64,000 nt of DNA from Sipunculus nudus (GCA_026874595.1 CM049310.1:3844001-3908000); one strand, 5' to 3'; positions 1 to 13,409 are shown, numbered from the stretch's first letter. Notes: generated by a model from the letters alone, not told the origin. Made by a program: numbers and translations.

Positions 1-2989
1 CCACGGTAATCTGGCTTGGACTTAAAGTTGCCCGGGGGTAATCTGATGCGGGGGCAATCTGAAATGGCTACACCTAGGTTAAAGATAAAAACTCCTGGCA
101 GAGACGCCTAGATTCAGGACGAGCAGCGTTCCTCCGAAGACTGATGGAGCAACGTATAGAAGATTGTCAGGACATGTATAAGCATTTACCAAGACTATAC
201 CTGGTACGGCATCACCACGTATGTATGGTACAGGTCTTCCGTTACCGTATATATTCCCCTAGTTTAGCTAACTGCGTTTGACAGTAAACCATGGTAAACC
301 ACATATTTTGCATACGTTAGCAACCTGACGATAGAAGGCAGTGTTGACATGGTTATGAACGGACGCCATCTTTAATCAGTAATCCTGGTTAAAATCACTA
401 AATCAGGTTGTTAATTTTTGGCTTTTATTTTTAAAATTGATAAAACCAGTGAAAAAATTCTATAACTAAATGACGGATACATGTATAGAGCGATGTGATT
501 TACTATAGTGCTATACGATTGAGCATGAAAAACAAACAGTACCTCTGCTTTGATGAAAATAGTTATGGTTACCATTTATTTGTTATGCTCATGGCACAAT
601 CACTTAAGATGCAAGATTTCCTGTTATGTTACTCTAATTTCAAAACAACAAAGGAGACGGAATAAGTTCTACGATTTCTGCCAATGAAAGTCACGAAACA
701 CTTGATATCTTCTCGACTTGGACCGCTACGTCATCATTTTCTTAAGAGGATCTGGCTTTCGTAACAGATGTGCTTGGAGTAGGGCTGAGTCGATGTTTAA
801 ATAACGATGAAGGGCCAGACGTCTTGATACACTTTTGTGTTAGCAAAACACATTAGCAGAAGTGACATAGATAATACTTCCGGTACGATGCTCTAGTATA
901 ATAAATCTATTTGATTGTGTCTCAGTATATTTCTTGCCAAATGACGCATATGCTGGGCAATTAAAGAATTAGAAAGAAAGGATTTGTATATTCTATTCCA
1001 TATTTTTCTTGTTATCTTTTTTATGTCATACCAATGTCCCATCTTGATCTTACCAATGTCTCCGAGGCTTGGTCTGGCCTTGTTTGGTACTTTGTCAGCA
1101 TGAGAAAATCCCGAAGGCGAATGCCATGATGCAATGTACTAGGTGACTTGTAGAATAACTGTGCAGCAAACAGCTAAAAGCCGATTAACATGACAGATAC
1201 CCTTCTTTCTTTAAATTGTTCCACTGGATCTTTTTCTTACGCAAAATTCTCTTCGACGGATCATGTCTAAATTAATTTGTTTATAAATATCATCCATCAA
1301 CTATATGATCATCAAAGATTCAGACCCGCTCTAGGGAAGTGATACAGATTATACCACGGGCAAGTTGTGTAAAATAAAGTTGTCCTTATATGTCCAGTAT
1401 ATCTTGGGTTTTTAAGATATTTTATTTCATGAACTACTTCTGAATGTCGGTACTTGCAAATAGCAGAAAACATCGGGAATGTAAGGAACTGCTGAAACAC
1501 TACAAAGATCAATAACAACAATAACAGGGCCGGCAGTAGGAAACCAGAAGAAGAATGGCATATGGTGCTGGAAATTAGAGATATCATAGCTGGCTGGATT
1601 ATTTCTCTGAAAATCAAGGTTTAGATCATGCCAACCTCCCGCGCCCTTAAGTATTTTCCTGCATGAACCTCAGAGCAGAAACCTTTATAATGGAAAGCTA
1701 TGAAATCCACTCATTTCACAACTTATTTGAATAAACAATCATCTTTATATATCTTTAATAATTTAGATCAACACACAAAACACCGTCAACTAAATATATG
1801 TGGTTTGCATTGACTGAATATTTTTATTCAAATGTGTACAAATGTGGTTATTCATCGAAATATGTATATGAAATATATGTCATTGGCATTAACATTAAAC
1901 CACAAAATTTGTTTGATAGAATGGGTTCTAGCCATATAAATAACTCACGGAAAAAGTATGAAACTCTTATTATATGAGGAAGCATATATATATACTATAC
2001 ATGATTTGTCCTTTGAGATAGCGCATTACAATAAAATAAACCCGTCACAACATATACTGTCTGCAATCCGAAATTAAACATAATTGAACATGATTACTAA
2101 CACTAAACATCCATAATTCAAATTTTGAAATTGAACATTATAATATTCGCACCGACGACCATTGATGATGCGTTACCGAAATAAAACTATAGATCTCCCA
2201 ATGGTATGAAGGCCAGACTATTATGATGTATATTTTAATGACATATCTCAGCTAGTGTTTGTGTAAAATGCTACATTTTAGTTTAATGCCAAATGAGTCT
2301 TATGTCAACATGCTAAGCACAGGGCACCTCATGACCTCATGTACAACTATACTAAGACCCTCTCAGACACATACATTGAGTACAGTATAAGTGTGCAGAT
2401 TGTCATTTCTAGTTGACAGGTCCTTTCAAAATATTATCCACTCTCGAGAGTCACGCCGCAAGCCCTATCAAATTAATTACTTTTTCATTTAGCTCACTGA
2501 GTAAACTTAATACACAAAAATACATAAATACGCAAACCCAAAAATGTAAAAAAACAGAACTGTAACATATGAACTAGATGTCTGCAGTCGCCGAGCGATG
2601 GCAAGAGAAGCCTTCCGTGCCCCTCCACACCCTCTTCTCCAACCTCCAATCCACGTCTTAAACCTTCCTTCTCCGGTAACAAGTTAATGAGCAGTAATAG
2701 GGCTCACTCAGATATAGGCTATGGCCAGTCATTTTAATGGTCAAACATAAATACCAGGTGTAAATATGTCACAAATGATTATATATATTTTGCGCAAAGG
2801 TCAGTTTTTTTCAAATCAACCATATTGGAGATCTAGCACAAACCCGGACAGAAGAAAGAGAAAAAACACAAAAAAACAAGACGACCAGAGGTCGAGCGCT
2901 TGCCAGAAATGACGTGGAAACGGTTAAATAAATGAGCAATGACAAAGAGAGAGAAAACGAGGCATATTTTTTTAAGATAGGACCAATAT
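1..2989. other. Gene-free AT-rich sequence
   Basis: No frame longer than about 100 codons and none with a recognisable domain. The minus-strand frame at 1312-1617 (101 codons) has a leucine-rich stretch, but it is isolated and shows no coding-like composition. No clear repeats. Confidence 0.6.
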
Positions 2990-4440
2990 TGACAAAGTTA
3001 TGAAGGAAATAATAATTTGACGTGTTTTGATTTCCTTGATCTTGACCTTTGACCTATATAATTAACACACATATTGCTTCCATAAATCGGTCCGATGTTT
3101 TTAAGTATAAAATTATTGCTGCTGAATTGTGGGCAGTATAATGCTATATGCCATACACAAGAACGAGTAGGAAGGCGAAACAGAATATAACTGACAAACA
3201 GACAGACATACTTGACCAGGTTATGTAAAAGACCAAGAGGAAACAATAAGCTACGGTTTATGTTATTTAGATTTATCCTTTTTTTGAGATATTGCCAAAA
3301 AATGATATGTTGTAGTGGTTCGAGTGCAGCGCCCCCTAGCAGCCATATGCCGAAAATGAAAAATTGCTTTCGAGATTTTAGTATAAGGCATAAGATGTAC
3401 CAGTTTCAAAAGGATTTTCTGCAAAACGGTGCCCTGTACATTGCTAATTGTAGGACGCAAGAACCAGCAAGCAGGCAAAATAGAGGATTACTGACAAACA
3501 GACAAACATACTGGCAAAATGCCACATCTGAGATAATAGATGGGGAGGTGAAGAGGAGCAACATGAGCAAACGTTTATGTAGGTAAAGCTTATAGTTTTG
3601 GAGATATTGCCAAAAAAATGATATGTTGAAGTGTTTCGAATGCAGCGCCCCCTGACGGATATTTTCCGAAAATAAAAACACTTTCGAGATATTAGAGTAA
3701 GACATAAGATATACCAGTTTCAAATGAATATCTGCAACCATGTGGCCTCTAGGGTATCACTACATGATATCTTGCAATGTCTCGTTTGACGAGATATTGT
3801 GCAAGATATTGCGAGACTTCTACTAAAATTTTGAGGGACTCATAAAATTCTACCTAACGCAAAAAAACTAGACCTCTCTAGCGTTAAAATTGACCAAGTT
3901 AGAAAAATTAGTCTTTTTATTTTCGAATATCATCACTTTTCCCCGAAAATGCGTAACCATGGTTACGGTTGATTTGAGACAGCCACACAAAAGAAGAAAG
4001 GCCTTGGAATGAAAATGAAAATGAGCTAATGTTGAAGTATTTACAGCTAATAGTGACAAAAATTTGAAGAAAAAAATTGTTTTGGGAAGTTTTAATTACC
4101 TTGACCTTTGACCTATATTGCCCAAAAACAATAGGCTTTCAGGACTTTTGTCTATCAACTGTGTAAGGTTGAAAGCATTTGCTGCAAAACTGTGCACTCC
4201 AAAGTGAAGACAGACAAACAAACATCGTTACAAACAATCAAACAGACATACGGAACTGACCAACATGCTAGCCCAAATCGAAGATTTCCGACAGGCAAAA
4301 AAAAAAGAGAATATGTACAAACTTTAATATAGACGGTTTTGCAGATAAGATCACATAAGTTATCGCTGAGGTTCTCTATATGTGACGGTTGTGCCTTTTT
4401 GCCAATTAAGAAAATTGAGTAGAGGACTTTCGAATACAAA
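2990..4440 (+). repeat. Dispersed composite repeat, block A
   Basis: Contains at least two diverged head-to-tail units (markers GATATGTTGTAGTG at about 3303 and GATATGTTGAAGTG at about 3619). Each has a GCAGCGCCCCCT core (about 3328 and 3642), a 'TTTCGAGAT' block, 'GACAAACAGACA' blocks (about 3196, 3496) and 'CTTTGACCTATAT' blocks (about 3047, 4110). A TCTCGTTTGACGAGA palindrome lies at 3780-3794. The same components recur in blocks B and C. The short open frames here (for example 3212-3586) are repeat-derived. No transposase or reverse transcriptase is present, so it is non-autonomous or satellite-like. Confidence 0.8.
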
Positions 4441-4512
4441 GGCCAATTGTTCTATTATCAGTAGTCTCCATCCTGCATGCCCGTCAGGAGTCTAAAGTCA
4501 CAACAGAAAATA

Positions 4513-4532
4513 ATATATATATATATATATAT
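4513..4532. repeat. (AT)n microsatellite
   Basis: About 20 bp of alternating AT. Confidence 0.9.
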
Positions 4533-4608
4533 GCGCACTATAACTTGGGAAAATTTAATTTCAATTTTCATAGGGTTCCTTCATAATCTAAGCCAAATCT
4601 CCTTAGGG

Positions 4609-4623
4609 CCCCCCCCCCCCCCC
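4609..4623 (+). repeat. Poly-C tract
   Basis: A run of 15 C followed by ATCCAACC. Poly-G/C runs with short flanking GC-rich stretches recur through the window (5077, 22161, 29480, 31950, 44150). Confidence 0.9.
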
Positions 4624-5076
4624 ATCCAACCGCCTTTGAAGATAAATTAACGCCAGTGAACCCTAATATAATACAAGAATTAAGTGATAATGAGCTTAAT
4701 GAGAACTGAGCATCATAAAAACTGAGCATCATAATGACTGGGATTGGACTGCGTTTAAAATGCACTGATGTCGCACTTAGGCGCGTTGTTTATTCATCAT
4801 ATAAAACGGTTTAACTTATGTTTCAAAGGTGTAAGCTTTCAACTTTCTTAGATGGCAATGCTAAATTCCTTTTCGTTTTATTTCTTACCGCGTGTTACAC
4901 GTTGATATTTTTTTTAAATAAGAGAAAAAATAGTTTTTATTATTTATAAAACAAAAATATAGCTATAACTTTTATGTGAACACGAACTGTATTCATTTTT
5001 TTTTTGTTTTATCGATATTGCCCCTTGCACATTCAATGTGTGTTCTGAGTAAGTTTATGAGATTTTTGTGGTGCAA

Positions 5077-5125
5077 GGGGGGGGGGGGGTGTCTAGGTCC
5101 CCTGAAGGGCCCCGTAAGGTTGACC
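5077..5125 (+). repeat. Poly-G tract with GC-rich flank
   Basis: GTGCAAG followed by 13 G, then a CCTGAAGGGCCCC segment. The GTGCAAGG-poly-G junction is the same as in the foldback element at 22,155, so this may be a fragment of that family. Confidence 0.6.
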
Positions 5126-5198
5126 CTGATTATACTTGTATTATGCGGTGATTCGCTAATAAAAAGATTATATATATATAGGTATTGACAGTTTAGAT

Positions 5199-6250
5199 AT
5201 GCTTTATACTGTATATAATGTTACCAACGGATGGTCGTGGATCTGGGTAAAGTATTTATGTGCAGCGCGCAAAGGAAGCAGACAGCAGACGCCAAAAAAT
5301 CTCGTGTACTTTCATTTTCAAAACACCACCTGCATAGTTTCCTATTTGTTGCAAATCGTCTTTCGTTTATTGCAGAGTGGAGCGCGTTGTCATGCACTGG
5401 GCATGGTAGGTTTTCACTAATGCTGAATGGTTATCTTTCAGTGTCTGTCAGTACGGCATCTATTGTTACATTCCTAGCAACCGTCTGACAATTTTCTGTA
5501 TGGTGGGAGAGGTTAATGTCTTTAGAAATTGACAACCGATTCAAAGAGAGTGCAGGTCTCATTAGAAAATCGTCAGGCCTGTTGCAGAGATTCCCCCCAT
5601 CCACAAACAGCCATCCTCCAGCACTGAAAGAGAAAGTTCTTGTCAGCCAATTGGCACCATCGTCTGCCGTGCACCACACGTGGTGTCGCCATGGTGTCGA
5701 ATATTGCCCGGATAAAGCGATAACTGGGGCTCATTGACAACGCATAAAGGCAGATAGTATTAACCACTGCGTTTCCTTGGAAGCTAATGGACCGCACAAA
5801 ACTCGCACCAGGCGATAGTAGGCCTGTGCTGTTTTGTAATGACGGTACAACGTTTCTTATGAAGCCAGTAAACCAGTAACAGTTAGCTACCATTAAAACT
5901 TTTACTGTGCCCTGTTATCTGCATGGGCAGACCTGCAAAGGTGCACCCGTTGACCTGGAGAGCGTAAGCTTAGTGTATAAGCATTCCTCAATAGCCATTT
6001 TTATTTGTTTCATCCATAAAATTCCTGGCACTAACCAAGCCTCGCGATCCCATTCACAAGCCGTGCTTCTGGCAAGCGCTCACGCCGCGCTGATGACGTC
6101 ATAGGGCCTGGGGATGAAAGGCTCTTGAATCTGCGTTTTCAGGGGTTAAGCGCCGCCCTGCACAGTAGTGTGACCAGTTGTATGCCTTATCCCCAGTTTG
6201 TTATCATAAGGGGTTTTCTTTGCAGCCACTGATGCGCACACAAAACAGGC
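5199..6250. other. GC-richer island with open frames on both strands, unrecognised
   Basis: About 1 kb of higher GC/CpG DNA. The minus-strand frames at 5431-5679 (82 codons, including the stretch DDGANWLTRTFSFSAGGWLF) and 5573-5893 (106 codons) look more protein-like than most here. They overlap in different frames, have no clear splice arrangement and match no family I recognise. A full CRE palindrome TGACGTCA lies at 6094-6101. It may be a regulatory island, an unrecognised exon or an old insertion. Confidence 0.3.
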
Positions 6251-8700
6251 GGGGTAGGGTTTGATATGACTGACTTTTTACATCTTTGCAATCTGTTTGC
6301 TTCCCCGAAGTTCTGGCCAGGTTATCTTGTTTTGTTACGGCGCTAAGAGAGTGCTTGGAGAGCTCGTTTTACTGAGAATTATCTCAAGTTGTAGGGGTTA
6401 AAACAATAACTCTACGTCTAACATCACAGCTAGATCACTGTGTATAAGTATTAGCTCACTTGTTGAAGAAACCGATATCTGTTATCCAAATGATCCTCCA
6501 GTGTTTAATGTTCTTCGTCCTTTTTATGTCTTCAGTATGTGCGGCAGGTTAATACTTTGTGATGTCATTTACCCACTCAAAGAGACTATTTACCGTCAAT
6601 TTATTCATTCTTATCGGGTTCAAAGCGACGTTTATATAGCCCGGTACTCCACATCATATGCAACCCGGCCTTTCTGGAAGTTAAGGAAATTCAATTTTTA
6701 TTTTCACCAGAAAGCATATCTCTTGAAAAATAGAAATTATGCATATTTCTGTTGCTGCAACATTGGTAATATAATGTCCTGGTGTGTATAGAAGCCAAGA
6801 TTATTTCGGCCTCCAGGAAAACATTACAGGAAAGCTGTTTTGACTGGGAAATGGCTTTATTGGTAAGCGCTGTATAAAGGATATATAGGTCAATGTTTAT
6901 ATTACAAATTTCTTTACCACAGAGGATTGCTTTACCGACAAAAATCTTTAGTCATGGCATTTTCTTCTTTCGAACTTACCGAAAGCATTAATTTCCCCCA
7001 GCACTATCTGTACCCATTGAATTTAAATATCCCTAAAACTGTTTATGCCTTATTTTCCTGAATAAACTCAAGAATTAAAAAAAGATATATTAACTTATAT
7101 AAAAATATGTAATAAGGAAACCCTAAGTATTCACGTGATAGATATCTTGGTGTTTGGAAACCTTCTTCAAGCAGTCCTTTTCTCTATCCTGGATGTTGGT
7201 AGGATCCGTCTGCGTACATGAAATCTCGAAACATAGCTTTCAACCGGAAGAGCAACTGTTCAGGTCTATTTTTTTCAGGTTCTTGTCTCAAGTGATTTTT
7301 GAGCGTTCGTAGGGGAAGGGGTCTTTACCAAATTCTGAATTCATATATTTTATGTAAAAGTGAAAAATGATTTAGAGAACATGGTATGTGACGTAATTTT
7401 CCATTTAATGATAGATATATTTTTTGGCGTTTTAATCATATATTCGTTCGTTTGCCTTTTTCATCATTTCTAACACTCTCATGGGAAGGATGCAGATCTG
7501 TGCAAACTTTTGGAAGATTCTGTACAATTGAGTCAATTTCAGTATTATCTTGTCATCCTAGGATTATCTGATCATAGTGATGAGTAAAGATCAGTTGTCA
7601 GCGCAGTTAATACAAAGTGGACTGGTTTGTCTGAGTTAAAGGTCAGTGTTTGCTATAACAGCCAACATTGATCCTTTCTGAGTTTTGTTTGTAAGCTTGC
7701 TTTGGATAGCATGGGATTTGACTTAATTTAGCATTTGATGCATATTAATGCTTTGGTATTTGATCATGTACATGTATATGCCTGCTTTATCATTTACAAC
7801 ACTTCCACCTTCTCAGAATTGTGCTCTGAAATGTAATTGTGAATATTGTGAGGGAAAAGAACTTTTAATGTCAAAACTGTATGAATATATCTTTTATTAA
7901 GTATATGTTATTATCATTGATGAAAAGTTATTCCATGCATTATCTCATGCAGTTCCCAATACGTTGCATGGCCGGCTTTACGCTGTATGGTAGTGCAAGA
8001 TGCATAAGAAGTTATAACTTTTTTCCTTTTCTGAAAGCAACTTGACCTTAAATGCAACATAGGTGATCTAATCGATATGTCCCTAAAAAGGCGCCATGGG
8101 TATTCCCATTGTTCAATTAATCATTGTTTATCTGTAAAGTATATCGTATTGTTGCTGATAGGGCTGATTTTCTAAACGCAGACGTTAGGCAATTGGCAAA
8201 ACTATGATATAGAGTTTGCTCATACATGTTCATGTTACCCATTATATGTGCAAGAATAAATGGCTAAAGAATACAGTGTGCTAATTTTACCTAAATCCTC
8301 CATTATTACAAGTAGTATAAACATTTAGAAGTGCAATTATAGAGGAAGTCGAAATATCAGTTCCACTTAAGCATTTTTTTATGTGATTAGCACGAATATT
8401 TTAAAATACAGAGGTAATTATTCATTTACCATTTTCATAAAAGCATATCTTAGTTTAGTAATTTCCTCTCCAATTCTGATTGAATATAATCTCAATTGAA
8501 GCTGAGCTTCCACATCCCTGCTTCCACAACCTCTTCTTCAAACCTCACAAGACCAGCACGGTCTGCTAAATATCAAACATCCTAACATAAAACATCGAAC
8601 ATAAATCTTGAACGTTCCTTCATATATGCATGGATGAAGGTCGTCGTCAAAACAAATGTTGGAACGTTTTATATTTGATATAGAAAATATTGTGCAAATA
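6251..8700. other. AT-rich sequence without recognisable features
   Basis: The longest frame is 96 codons (6501-6791), with no domain. No tandem repeat or mobile-element end was noticed. Confidence 0.6.
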
Positions 8701-8834
8701 CAGATTATGGGAGTTAGGAACCTTCATATAATATACAGATAATGGGAGTTACGATCCTTCATATAATATACAGATAATGGGAGTTACGATCCTTCATATA
8801 ATATACAGATAATGGGAGTTACGATCCTTCATAC
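8701..8834 (+). repeat. 35-bp tandem repeat, about 4 copies
   Basis: Units start at 8701, 8736, 8771 and 8806. The consensus begins CAGATAATGGGAGTTACGAT. The first copy has two substitutions and the last is truncated at its end. The later copies are identical, which indicates recent duplication. Confidence 0.95.
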
Positions 8835-9224
8835 CTAAACTTGATATTTCTATGAAATTATGGCAGAGGACTGTTTCTCCGAGTTTTTTTTCAATATGAT
8901 GCATGCATCAATTTTCAATTCAAGTGGAGCTGTGAAGAAAAAGATATAACTTATCCAGAGGTTAACATATTGTTAAATAAGATTGTTTGATTATATGTAT
9001 AATTGAAATAAATTAAAACAAGAATGAGGTCACAAGCATCAGTTTCTCACGGTCACACATCCCGTCAGTACCAGTTTTCTCACGTTTCTGGCTAGCTCTC
9101 TATCAAAGTGACTCTGGGCCTACACAGGGACAAAAGAAATAGCCCTTTGTCAAAATGGAGAGGAAGCCTTTGAATGAAAAAAAAAAGTATTTTACATCTG
9201 AAAATACTTCCACTACTGAATGTT

Positions 9225-9358
9225 TTTTTTCCCTAAGGGGTTAGGATAACAACAAATTTCAACCAAATCTATGTAGGACATTTTGCCTAAAGTTCCACCA
9301 AAAAAAACCAACGAATTATTCATGCTATAACTTAATACCTCTCGCCACCTGGTGGGGG
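9225..9358 (-). mobile_element. Degenerate LINE/SINE-like end, minus orientation
   Basis: Read on the minus strand, it carries CCACCAGGTGGCGAGAGGTAT at one end, near-identical to the segment at 39,164-39,190 on the plus strand. That end is followed by AT-rich text of the kind seen in short interspersed relics (GGTGGAACTTTAGGC...). No coding sequence. Confidence 0.45.
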
Positions 9359-9359
9359 T

Positions 9360-10560
9360 ATATTAATGATACGTAGGAGAGGGATTGAACGTAAACTTTA
9401 TCCGGATAATTCATTTACGACGAAAAGAAGACAAATGCTATGCATCTGTATAAAACTTATATTTCCGTTTTCAAGTATAGTGAATGGTAAAGTGGCAAAA
9501 ATCAAGTTTCCCGAGCCTGTGTTTTGTTTCTTTGTTTTTGTGTTTCTTATCACGATTTGTCAATGGGCGTGTACGTCTGGAAGGCTTATCTTTTAGCGAG
9601 AATTGGCAGTATACATTTATAACCAACCATTTACCCGTTAAGATAACATACACTGCATGTATATCTTATCCTTCTTCAAGTGCCACGTCATCACTTGGCC
9701 TCTTTAAGGGTAATACATATACGTGTCTAGTACTAACTCTCAGCTATATTACATTCATCTCTCTCAGACAATGGTTACGTCACCTTGCACGCAAGTCACA
9801 TGACTTCGATGTATTATGAGATGATTCGTTGATTGGGTGTCTTTACTCCTTTCCACAAACACTCTTAACTCCTTCTTTATGTATTGTATTTATTTTTCAA
9901 GCAAAGAGGTAAACTTTTCAATTTTTTTTCTCATTTTCTGTTGTTTTCTTAGTCTAAGCACACGTGACTTTAGTTACTTAGTGTGACTGCGCCTTTAGTT
10001 AATTGTTGTGACTGGATATATTGCGTTTAAAAAGTCTCTACATGTTCTAGCACAGTTTATCATTTTATATTGCCTTTCTTCAGTGACAGAATGACATAAA
10101 TTCTCAACCATGGGGTCGGAATCATATGTATAGATCCACATTTATTTTTTATAAATTGTGAAATCAGACTAGAACCGGTGTCCTAATACCCTCTGTACCA
10201 GGATGGGAAGAGACCTTTCTTTTTCTTTATGGGACATGAATCACGTGAAGGAGTGAGAGATTCGCATTAGATTCGTTTAGGATGAGAGCCTGATCGCAGA
10301 TTGGTATCGTTATATCAATTACGGTTTCCTCATATTGCAAGCGTTTACTCTCTCTGTATAATATATTGGTATGTTGATATACACGTGCTTTTCAATGCTG
10401 ATTGCTAAAGGTGTTTACAAAATCATTGAAAGACAAACGTTCATACACATGCTGAGTAACAACAATTCAGAATTAAATAGGATATTAACTTTTTTGGTTT
10501 AAGGTTAAATATTTCACAACACAGATAACACGTTTCCAGACGGTAACCTCTATACAAATG
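9360..10560. other. AT-rich sequence without recognisable features
   Basis: Overlapping frames of 76-111 codons (9366-9819) on both strands lack domains or splice context. Nothing else stands out. Confidence 0.6.
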
Positions 10561-10599
10561 CTTCTTTGCTCTTAAACATCACTACTTGAGGGAGTCACT

Positions 10600-11070
10600 T
10601 CGATTGTTGTCTGTAGCTCTTGTGGAGCCCTGGATGTGACAGTTGGTCAAGCGGGCCTGTGAGATAAGGAGAAAGAAAACGACAGCCCGGATATAGTTGT
10701 CGCCACCTAGCATGGATAGCTATTGATGGAAGTTATGGTTGGGAGGTCAGAGGACTTCGATATGATCTGTAGAGACAGCTCCGAGGCGCTCAGAAGTTGC
10801 TGTTATATCTTTGATGAAGTGTTTCCAAATGTAGAGCCATTAAACTTGCCAGAAGGTATGGTTGGTGATGAGGTTTTGCTGCCTCCCGTCTCTCCGGAAA
10901 CTCACTTTTTTCCCTGCGGGCTTTCGGAGTCGCATCTCGAGAAGCAAAGCCTCGAATTGACACGCGTGAACCCGAGGTCATCGGCTCCATCGTCTGCTTG
11001 GAGCATTGGTTTCCGATGCCTAATGTTTTATAACTTTTCCGTGAAGAAGAGACTACGGTTACAAATTTAG
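10600..11070 (+). other. GC-richer segment with a 115-codon open frame, coding status uncertain
   Basis: The frame at 10723-11070 begins MMEVMVGRSEDFDMICRDSS. It is acidic in its first half, with a proline-containing middle (about residues 45-65). The opposite strand is also open for 104 codons (10790-11104), which argues that GC content rather than selection keeps both open. I recognise no family and see no promoter, splice site or poly-A signal tied to it. Confidence 0.2.
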
Positions 11071-11626
11071 CCACAAGAATTTTTTTTAAAATTGATCTTA
11101 TCAAGATATTATTTCGAGATCTAGTGATATTACTGACTACGTTAGTGCTGCAATAATCATTTACTGCTTTATTAGCGAAAAACGAAACAAAGTTAATATC
11201 AAAGTAGAGAGGTTTATAGAAAGATTATTCTATTTTATAATGAGCTGTGATCCAGATTGTTAAAATAATTTATTAAATAATTTAAAGCATTTATTTAAAT
11301 TATTTATATAAATCTGAAAGTAATCTTGGCAGTCATGGACCTTTGTTCGTTGCCTGCATGTCCGTGTGTTAACAGGGCATTAACCACGACAGTTTGACCT
11401 GGAAACATAGAATCAAGGAAGGACCTTTATCGAAGAAACGTATTATCCGGGACCCAAATGGGGTCAGATTGATCTTGGCGTCATGATCAATTGGTCACTT
11501 GCCATCATGTTTACACAGAGACAATCTCATTTCTCAAAGTCATAGATTAATTCATAAATAAGTCACATAATAACACATCTCAAATGTAAGTTATTTTGTT
11601 GTTAGATGCAAACAGGGTCAGTATTC
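11071..11626. other. AT-rich sequence, nothing seen
   Basis: No frame or repeat worth calling, apart from a TTTCGAGATCTAG fragment at about 11112, which resembles the array that follows. Confidence 0.5.
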
Positions 11627-11750
11627 TTTCATGATCCCGAAAAAAATATCTCGAAATCGTACATTAAAGTATCTCGACATCCCGGATTATATATGTTCTG
11701 GAGAAATCGAAGTAATATCTCGAGATCCCGAAATAATATTTCGAGATAAA
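11627..11750. repeat. Degenerate palindromic 'ATCTCGAGATCCCGA' array
   Basis: Repeated variants of TATCTCGA, ATCCCGAAA and TTTCGAGAT at irregular spacing of about 20-30 bp, including the perfect palindrome ATCTCGAGAT (about 11717). Both strands contain the same words, so the array can fold extensively. A fragment lies at 11,112. Confidence 0.7.
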
Positions 11751-12543
11751 TAATAAAAATCCTTTGTCTTATATCAGCCAAGGCAAGAAACAAAGTTAAT
11801 GCAAGAGCTGGGTTTTGCAAACTGCATGTATATTTAACCGCGAGAATCAATGAAATGCATCGTGAATGTCTTTTACGTAAAATATCACAGAGCTAGTGAA
11901 TGCTCAGGCGTCCTCAAATCAAATAAGTACAATATCCAAATAAGTCCAATTACTCATAACAGAAGACCAGGAGTTAAATCCAATCCCCTTTCCAATCCAA
12001 TATGTTTGAAGCGTGAAAGTGTGAAAATAGCCCGCGTGCGCGTTTCTAAGACAGGTAAATGTCCATATAGCTATAAGTCTGACCAACGTGTTGTTCAAAG
12101 GCTTTGTGTCTAAAAGCTACCTGTTAGGTTCCCGAAAGCGTGTCTTGTATAAAAGGACCTTAAATGTGTATTTCTATTGGCGTATAGTTTATAAATGTTT
12201 AAACATGAAAATCATGAAAAAACTGCATTTTCAATATCTAGAGTCCCCTCCTTCAAAAGCGCTCCTAGCTTATTTCTGGCGATAATCTTTATATATTTTA
12301 GCGTCTTAATTGTATTGTATTATAGTTCATAAAGATGAACTTTACGGAATAAAGTGCATGGTTGATTTGTAATACATGTGGTTCCCTATATTTTATTATG
12401 ACTGTAATGTGTATTATGAATTAAAATAAACCCCTGGGGTCAGAGAAATTTTAAAGTGCTACTGATGATACCGGCATCTTTATTCTTCCTATAGATCGTC
12501 TTGTGCCATCACAAGAGATGTTCACATGTATGATGTTTATTGT

Positions 12544-12640
12544 AACCTCCGCCAAGGGGGTAATGATTTCATCCTTGTCTATTTATTTTATTTTATTATT
12601 TTCGCTGATAGCTAGATCATAGGCAAAAGTATAACAGGTG
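12544..12640 (+). mobile_element. Degenerate interspersed-repeat end (CCTCCGCCAAG type)
   Basis: ACCTCCGCCAAGGGGGTAATG followed by TTTCATCCTTGTCTATTTATTT and, further on, a GCTGATAG block. This order (CCTCCGCCAAG, then TTGTCTGTTTGTTT, then GTTAGCA-like) is typical of RTE-type LINE/SINE relics widespread in aquatic animals. Strongly decayed; no open frame. Confidence 0.45.
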
Positions 12641-13350
12641 CGCATATATTAAAGGGGTGACAATGCTGCTGCATGCAGTCAAGATAGCTTTCCCTTGAAG
12701 ATTTTTGCAGTTTGAGGTTTTATAAATAAAATCATCCGAAGATATTAATAAAATAACTATTGGTAAGTGCATATATACGCTTGAGGGTCACCCAGATAGT
12801 TATGTGCATGGTAACAGGCTGGTGAAGCGTACATTATTCCCTGTTACTCGGAGAATTCCCGTAAACACAACACAACCCAAACAGAAGTCCTGTTTCTATT
12901 TGAACACAAGGAAGCTACAGAAAACCGACGTTTAAATGTATTGTATTCAGACACCCTCCTATCTCCCTGTAGTGGCCACTTTCACACTTAGGGAATCCTT
13001 GGCGATGTTTCGAGTGCTTATCTATTGTTACGCGCCTCTGAAGGTGTCTGCTCTCGAGCGACAGTCCTCCTGTTGTCATGATTTCGCTGAGGAGAATCCC
13101 GTAAAAGTCTAATCACTTGAGTCTGCTGTCATATTCAAAAGACCAACTCTCTCACTCCTGGTGCCGTTTGTCTGTATATAAGGTCTGTTGAATAAGCTAC
13201 CTATACCTGTTTCAGGACTTATGTGTGTAATAAACTGTGTATAATCCGGAAAAATTCAGATAAATGTCAAATTTACTTTATCATTCAGATATTGATGAGT
13301 GACACGATGATTTCATGATTGGTCAGCATTGTGTCTTTCAGTGCATGAGC
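12641..13350. other. Unique sequence, partly GC-richer
   Basis: The interval 12,840-13,140 is somewhat GC-richer than its flanks, with no frame above background and no repeat. It might be regulatory; nothing decisive. Confidence 0.3.
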
Positions 13351-13352
13351 CA

Positions 13353-13409
<57 letters not shown>

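Noticed and set aside
3212-3741. Overlapping 70-124-codon frames as small genes
   Set aside because: They lie wholly inside the dispersed composite repeat and recur, broken, in its other copies.
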